Shown: one piece after another, positions 33,255 through 35,999 of the stretch
How the letters are laid out: every line of letters starts with the position of its first letter
Position numbering within the stretch: position 1 is the stretch's first letter
NCBI GenBank assembly: GCA_016217765.1
Contig: JACRGP010000148.1
Span: forward strand, 1 to 35,999
DNA: 35,999 nt
Source of the DNA: Nitrospinota bacterium
GTDB taxonomy: Bacteria; Nitrospinota; Nitrospinia; Nitrospinales; JACRGP01
Direction: 5' to 3'
Position numbers and translations under genes: made by a program
The notes under the pieces: model-generated
What the model was told of the DNA's origin: nothing
Databases searched by the model: none
The model's input: only the letters and a program-made list of their open reading frames with translations

Positions 33255-33482
33255 TCAACCGAGGAGTTTGACGACGGCAACCACGATGCCCGTCAAGGCG
33301 ATTATCGAGGAGACATTCCACATGATGAGCGTTCGGCCCATGCGTTCGATTTCAGCCCGCAAATCGCCCTTGACCGCTTCCAAGTCGGCCTTGGTGGCGA
33401 AGTGTTTCATTTCCGCCTTGATACTGGCGATGTCTTCCTTGATCCGGTGGATGTCCTGTTCGAGGGTTACGGTGTCCGCCAT
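33255..33482 (-). CDS. Small coiled-coil protein with a C-terminal membrane segment
   Basis: The only clear gene of the element on the minus strand. The 75 residues contain a coiled coil (LEQDIHRIKEDIASIKAEMK), the ATKADLEAVKGDLRAEIERMG stretch common in small phage proteins, and a C-terminal hydrophobic helix (NVSSIIALTGIVVAVVKLLG). AAGGA lies 8 nt before its ATG at 33482. Similar proteins sit in phage lysis or superinfection regions, but the role is unknown. Frames on the plus strand over the same bases lack protein-like character. Confidence 0.78.
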   Translation of the reverse strand: MADTVTLEQDIHRIKEDIASIKAEMKHFATKADLEAVKGDLRAEIERMGRTLIMWNVSSIIALTGIVVAVVKLLG

Positions 33483-33536
33483 GATGGATTCCTTGAAGTT
33501 CCCTTATGATACTTCCCGGAACGGAGTTTGGCAAGG

Positions 33537-33995
33537 ATGAACGGACGGTTTTCGCGGTCGAAGGGGCAACGCGGGGAGCGGGAATTGTGCGCCATCCTGT
33601 CCGCCAGGTTGGGGGTTGACATCAAGCGCGGGCTGTCCGCTTCCAGGGAAGGCGGGGCGGATACCCTGGACTTGCCCGGCTTTGCCGTCGAGGTGAAGCG
33701 TTGCGAGAAGGAAAACCTGTCCGCCGGGTGGAAACAAACGGTCGAGCAGGCCGGGGACCGGATGCCGGTTTTATTCTTCCGGGCAAGCCGGAAGCCCTGG
33801 GCGGCGGTTGTTCCAATCCGGTTCTTCATGGATCAACTGGACTACCCGGCGGGGGTTGAACCTTATGGCCCGGCCATCCTGGGACTGGACAGCTTTTGCG
33901 CCCTGGTCAAGGCGTTTCACTTGCCGGAAGGGAAACCCGAACCGGTATCCTTGACCGACTACGCCCGCCAGTTGGCGGAAGCCGGGATAAGATGA
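33537..33995 (+). CDS. PD-(D/E)XK nuclease, phage resolvase-like
   Basis: A 152-residue protein with an N-terminal basic segment (SKGQRGERELCAILSARLG) and the core SREGGADTLDLPGFAVEVKR. The Asp in GGAD and the Glu-x-Lys in VEVKR match the catalytic pattern of Hjc-like or other PD-(D/E)XK nucleases of phages. A Holliday-junction or packaging role is possible. ATG 33537 has GGAG 10 nt upstream and is preferred to TTG 33528. It is followed by 124 bp without a gene that holds the inverted copy of the AGTCCC site. Confidence 0.82.
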   Translation: MNGRFSRSKGQRGERELCAILSARLGVDIKRGLSASREGGADTLDLPGFAVEVKRCEKENLSAGWKQTVEQAGDRMPVLFFRASRKPWAAVVPIRFFMDQLDYPAGVEPYGPAILGLDSFCALVKAFHLPEGKPEPVSLTDYARQLAEAGIR

Positions 33996-34119
33996 CGGGT
34001 ACCCCCAAGGGGGGCTCAAATCTCTACCCCCTGTAAGGGACTAGACCGTTTGCCGAAGGCTTCTTCGTATGCGGCCAAAATTGATTTAAATTTCCAGAAA
34101 ACTTTTCGAGAGGTGGGAC

Positions 34120-34314
34120 ATGAAAGGCAGAAAACCACTACCCACGAAGTTGAAGCTTTTGAAAGGCACGGCCAGGAAACACCGGCGGAACAAGAATGAA
34201 CCACAGCCCGGCCCGGCATCCGTTGAACCCCCGGCTTGGCTTGGCCCCGAATCGCGGCCTTATTGGGATCGGCTGGCCCCCGACGAGCCGGGGGACCCAT
34301 TCAGCCAGTTTTGA
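34120..34314 (+). CDS. Shortened P27-family terminase small subunit
   Basis: The 64 residues begin MKGRKPLPTKLKLLKGTARK and continue NKNEPQPGP and PPAWLGPESRPYWDRLAP, matching the N-terminal third of P27-type phage terminase small subunits. The match then breaks off (DEPGDPFSQF) and a stop follows, whereas family members normally have well over 100 residues. It appears truncated by a deletion that fused it to the right end of the element. GAGGTGGG precedes ATG 34120. Terminase small subunits direct DNA packaging and are a hallmark of some phage satellites; whether this short form does anything is unknown. Confidence 0.82.
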   Translation: MKGRKPLPTKLKLLKGTARKHRRNKNEPQPGPASVEPPAWLGPESRPYWDRLAPDEPGDPFSQF

Positions 34315-34339
34315 CATTCAGGGGCGTTATTGGTAAAAT
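34311..34339 (+). promoter_or_regulatory. Strong predicted sigma70 promoter near the right end
   Basis: TTGACA (34311-34316) is followed after 17 bp by TAAAAT (34334-34339), matching the consensus at 11 of 12 positions. It begins in the stop codon of the terminase fragment. No coding frame follows; a terminator does, 45 bp later. Confidence 0.65.
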
Positions 34340-34345
34340 AAAGTT

Positions 34346-34416
34346 GTCGCATGGCAAGGCGCGGCAAGGCATGGGTTTCACATAACCGGGAGTCCTTCGG
34401 GGCTTCCGGTTTTTTT
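34346..34416 (+). ncRNA. Candidate small RNA of the element
   Basis: Defined by the promoter at 34311-34339 and the terminator at 34385-34416, giving a transcript of about 71 nt without a reading frame. It contains two copies of GGCAAGGC (near 34353 and 34363). It runs toward the oppositely oriented tRNA gene but ends before it. Entirely a prediction; not matched to any known RNA family. Confidence 0.45.
34385..34416 (+). terminator. Intrinsic terminator with a TTCG loop
   Basis: An 8-bp stem (ACCGGGAG, 34385-34392, with CTTCCGGT, 34403-34410; one G-T pair) has an inner CC-TTCG-GG and is followed by a run of T to 34416. It ends the candidate small RNA and shields the tRNA gene from antisense transcription. 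Confidence 0.8.
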
Positions 34417-34454
34417 GTCTTGAAACCCTATTTTGCCCCCGGAATCCCGCAGAA

Positions 34455-34476
34455 GTGGGACAGGAGTGGGACAAAA
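34455..34476 (+). repeat. Two phased 11-bp repeats, candidate integrase arm sites (right)
   Basis: GTGGGACAnnA occurs at 34455 and 34466, the same unit and period as at 26488-26520. The first 23 bases are identical to the left-end copy. It lies about 60 bp from attR. Confidence 0.7.
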
Positions 34477-34480
34477 GCCT

Positions 34481-34527
34481 AAAAAACAACAATGGCCTGA
34501 CGGGACAATATCCGCCAAGCCATTGTT
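34481..34527 (-). terminator. Intrinsic terminator after the tRNA, supplied by the element
   Basis: Read leftward from the tRNA end: AACAATGGC (34527-34519) pairs with GCCATTGTT (34496-34488) around a loop with partial pairing, followed shortly by a run of six T. It lies inside the element and replaces the terminator left behind at 26299-26335. Confidence 0.65.
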
Positions 34528-34533
34528 TTTATT

Positions 34534-34610
34534 TGGTGCCCCCGACACGATTCGAACGTGCGACCTGCGGATTAGGAATCCGTTGCTCTATCCTGCTGAG
34601 CTACGGGGGC
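34534..34610 (-). tRNA. tRNA-Arg (anticodon CCT)
   Basis: On the minus strand: acceptor stem GCCCCCG/CGGGGGC, D-arm GCTC/GAGC, anticodon loop TTCCTAA with CCT, T-arm loop TTCGAAT, discriminator A, and encoded CCA (34534-34536). All stems pair except one A-C at the top of the anticodon stem. It reads AGG codons. The 3' half is shared with attL; the gene is the integration site of the element and remains intact. Confidence 0.95.
34537..34581. repeat. attR: 3' half of the intact tRNA-Arg gene
   Basis: The second copy of the 45-bp perfect direct repeat. The anticodon stem-loop within it, an inverted repeat with a short spacer, is the likely core crossover site, as for many tRNA-targeting tyrosine integrases. 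Confidence 0.93.
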
Positions 34611-34642
34611 TCGTTTTCCGTTCCGGCGAAATGAGTTTTGTA

Positions 34643-34672
34643 GTTATATCATTTCTTCCCGCCATGGGGCAA
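34643..34672 (-). promoter_or_regulatory. Predicted promoter of tRNA-Arg
   Basis: On the minus strand TTGCCC (34672-34667) is followed after 18 bp by TATAAC (34648-34643), placing the start of transcription about 25 nt before the tRNA. Confidence 0.5.
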
Positions 34673-34727
34673 TGCGCTTTTATCCTGCCCCGCTTCTTTG
34701 CGTCCGCCAAGCCAGCCAAAGGGGTTT

Positions 34728-34756
34728 TTGACTTATCCGCCCCTCCATATTAATAT
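34728..34756 (+). promoter_or_regulatory. Predicted sigma70 promoter
   Basis: TTGACT (34728-34733) is followed after 17 bp by TAATAT (34751-34756), in an AT-rich patch upstream of the fusion gene at 34794. Confidence 0.5.
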
Positions 34757-34793
34757 ATTTACTATCGTTTACCGTTTCATGGAGGTTTTCGGC

Positions 34794-35675
34794 ATGGTCC
34801 GCGTTCGCGCCAGTCAGATTTTCACGCCGTCCGTCGAGGACGCCGTTTCGGCTAAAAAGGAACTCGACGCGGGCGTCGAGTTCCTGCAATTGGTGGAAAA
34901 GTTCAGCGCCTGTCCGTCCAAAAAAGTTGGCGGCGACCTGGGATGGATGAACGAGGACAGCGCGCTCTCCCTCCTGGGCGAGACGGTGTCGCCACGGGAC
35001 AAGGGCAAGGTGATCGGCCCGATCCATTCGCAATACGGCTACCACATCCTCCTGGTCACCGACGTGCAATTGGAGGCGGCGGAAGCGGTTTTTTCATCCG
35101 GCACAACTATGCAGGATTTGAACGCCCGGTTCCCGGAGGCGCACTCTCTGCTGTTCAAAACGTTCCGCATCGGCCTGCCGGTCGCGGGTCATCAGCCCGG
35201 CGAGACGGTCGGATCGGTCTGTTCAGCGCATGGCAAGCCTGTAGAAACGGTCCTGGCGGCGCTGAACTCGGAGTTCGCCAAAAGAAACGTCTCTACCCTT
35301 TCGCCTCGGGACTTGAAAGCGCGGATCGAGTCGGGGGACAAGAACCTGATCGTCCTGGACATACGGGAGCGGTGGGAGCACGACATCGCCTGCATCGAAG
35401 GGGCGACATTGATCACCCGCGAGAACAACGAAGCCGTCCTCGGCTCCCTGGGCCACGACCGGGAAGTGGTCTTGGTGGACTGGAAAGGCGACCGGTTCCC
35501 CAGCTTCCAGAAATGGCTCAAGCAGAGGGGATTCTCCAACGTCAAAGGTCTGGAGGGCGGCATCGACGCCTGGGCGGCGGCCGTCGATACGCGCATGGCG
35601 CGGTACGACATCGACGAGGACGACGGCTACCGCTACGAGGACATCATCGAGGAACACGACGGGCACGCGCATTAA
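34794..35675 (+). CDS. Parvulin/DUF1858-like/rhodanese-like fusion protein
   Basis: A 293-residue cytoplasmic-looking protein (no signal peptide) with three parts. Residues about 1-90 form a parvulin-type prolyl isomerase (VRASQIFTPSVEDA, LGWMNEDSALSL, GPIHSQYGYHILLV). About 100-170 resemble a DUF1858/ScdA_N domain (MQDLNARFPEAHSLLFK, ending VLAALNSEF), but GLPVAGHQPGET lacks the usual Cys pair. About 180-275 are a rhodanese fold (LIVLDIRERWEHDIACIEGA, FSNVKGLEGGIDAW) whose loop reads VLVDWKGDR, with Asp where the catalytic Cys should be. The tail is rich in Asp, Glu and His (EEHDGHAH) and could bind metal. GGAGG lies 8 nt before ATG 34794; longer starts upstream have no ribosome site. The combination suggests binding rather than sulfur-transfer activity. 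Confidence 0.82.
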   Translation: MVRVRASQIFTPSVEDAVSAKKELDAGVEFLQLVEKFSACPSKKVGGDLGWMNEDSALSLLGETVSPRDKGKVIGPIHSQYGYHILLVTDVQLEAAEAVFSSGTTMQDLNARFPEAHSLLFKTFRIGLPVAGHQPGETVGSVCSAHGKPVETVLAALNSEFAKRNVSTLSPRDLKARIESGDKNLIVLDIRERWEHDIACIEGATLITRENNEAVLGSLGHDREVVLVDWKGDRFPSFQKWLKQRGFSNVKGLEGGIDAWAAAVDTRMARYDIDEDDGYRYEDIIEEHDGHAH

Positions 35676-35723
35676 AGCGGGCTCTTCGCATTTCGCCAGC
35701 GCCGGACGGCGCAACCTCTCTTC

Positions 35724-35999
35724 ATGCAGTCGCTGTTATCCATCGAAAATCTGACCGTCTCTTTCGACACGGAGGACGGGACGGCGCGGGCCGCGCGCGG
35801 GGTCGATCTGCACGTGGACCGGGGCGAGACCCTGGCCCTGGTGGGGGAATCCGGGTGCGGCAAGTCGGTCACCGCGCTGAGCGCCATGCGTCTGATTTCC
35901 ACGCCGCCGGGACGCTTCGAGTCGGGCCGCATCGCGTTCGGCGGGAAAGACCTGTTGACGTTGCCGGAAACGGAGATGGCGCGGATCCGCGGCAACGAC
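35724..35999 (+). CDS. Oligopeptide/dipeptide ABC transporter ATP-binding protein (3' partial)
   Basis: The first 92 residues of a DppD/OppD-type ATPase, cut by the window end. LSIENLTVSFDTEDG opens the domain, and Walker A is GESGCGKSV, followed by TALSAMRLIS, as in peptide and nickel importers. The insertion STPPGRFESGRIAFGGKDLL is typical of the subfamily. It begins 48 bp after the fusion gene in the same direction. The permease genes expected with it are not in the window. Confidence 0.9.
   Translation, partial: MQSLLSIENLTVSFDTEDGTARAARGVDLHVDRGETLALVGESGCGKSVTALSAMRLISTPPGRFESGRIAFGGKDLLTLPETEMARIRGND

Larger units (their letters stand above)
26346..34581. mobile_element. 8.2-kb integrated satellite-like element in tRNA-Arg(CCT)
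   Basis: The element is bounded by a perfect 45-bp direct repeat (26346-26390 and 34537-34581) made of the 3' half of the tRNA-Arg gene. Inside are a tyrosine integrase next to one end, helically phased 11-bp repeats near both ends, an AlpA-type regulator, primase and helicase genes, a nuclease, a DUF5681 protein and a shortened terminase small subunit. No capsid, portal, large terminase, tail or lysis gene is visible. All genes but one small one run rightward. This resembles phage-inducible chromosomal islands or P4-like satellites; a degraded prophage or other integrative element is the alternative. Confidence 0.92.

Noticed and set aside
33225-33540. Two plus-strand frames over the small coiled-coil gene
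   Set aside because: Low-quality sequence without motifs; the minus-strand product has a coiled coil, a membrane helix and a ribosome site.

Overview
The window is a GC-rich stretch of a Gram-negative bacterial chromosome, inferred from outer-membrane and TonB genes, an RND pump and lipoprotein-type signals. LL-diaminopimelate aminotransferase, a ThiI without a rhodanese domain and clustered B12 genes would fit Nitrospinota, Nitrospirota or delta-proteobacteria-like lineages. That placement is a low-confidence guess, because no rRNA or phylogenetic marker is present.

Left part (1-9300): after the 3' part of an esterase gene comes a complete B12-controlled transcription unit. It has a sigma70-type promoter, a cobalamin riboswitch and an intrinsic terminator, followed by a tightly overlapping operon: btuF-btuD-btuC (corrinoid ABC import), cobQ and cobB (corrin amidation), tonB, an exported nine-repeat protein with calcium-loop-like motifs, and a lipoprotein-like cytochrome c. 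The last three are not standard B12 genes.

Middle part (9300-26300): dapL and folK run rightward and converge on a leftward cluster tmk-ubiX-cysteine desulfurase-thiI. Between tmk and the next rightward gene is about 0.5 kb holding promoters and the decayed end of an old gene. Then come a small membrane-anchored protein, a zinc-finger-less DnaJ-like protein, an RND efflux pair, a membrane protein, and a probable zinc or manganese uptake group (small His/Cys membrane protein, porin-like protein, ZnuA-like binding protein, ZnuB-like permease) without an ATPase gene. A RelB/RelE-type toxin-antitoxin pair with a frameshifted toxin closes this part.

Right part (26346-34610): an 8.2-kb integrated element lies in the 3' half of a tRNA-Arg(CCT) gene and is bounded by a 45-bp perfect direct repeat. 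It carries a tyrosine integrase, helically phased 11-bp repeats just inside both ends, an ORF6N DNA-binding protein, an AlpA-type regulator, a CHC2 zinc-finger protein plus TOPRIM/helicase replication module, a GGTACC-rich candidate origin, a TubC_N-like small protein, a DUF5681 protein, a PD-(D/E)XK-like nuclease and a shortened P27-type terminase small subunit. No capsid, portal or tail gene is visible. This is the layout of a phage satellite (PICI-like) or a strongly reduced prophage. The element appears to rebuild the tRNA gene it enters, supplying an encoded CCA end and a new terminator, and it has a promoter-terminator pair that could make a small RNA of about 70 nt.

To the right of the tRNA are an unusual parvulin/DUF1858-like/rhodanese-like fusion and the start of an oligopeptide ABC transporter ATPase.
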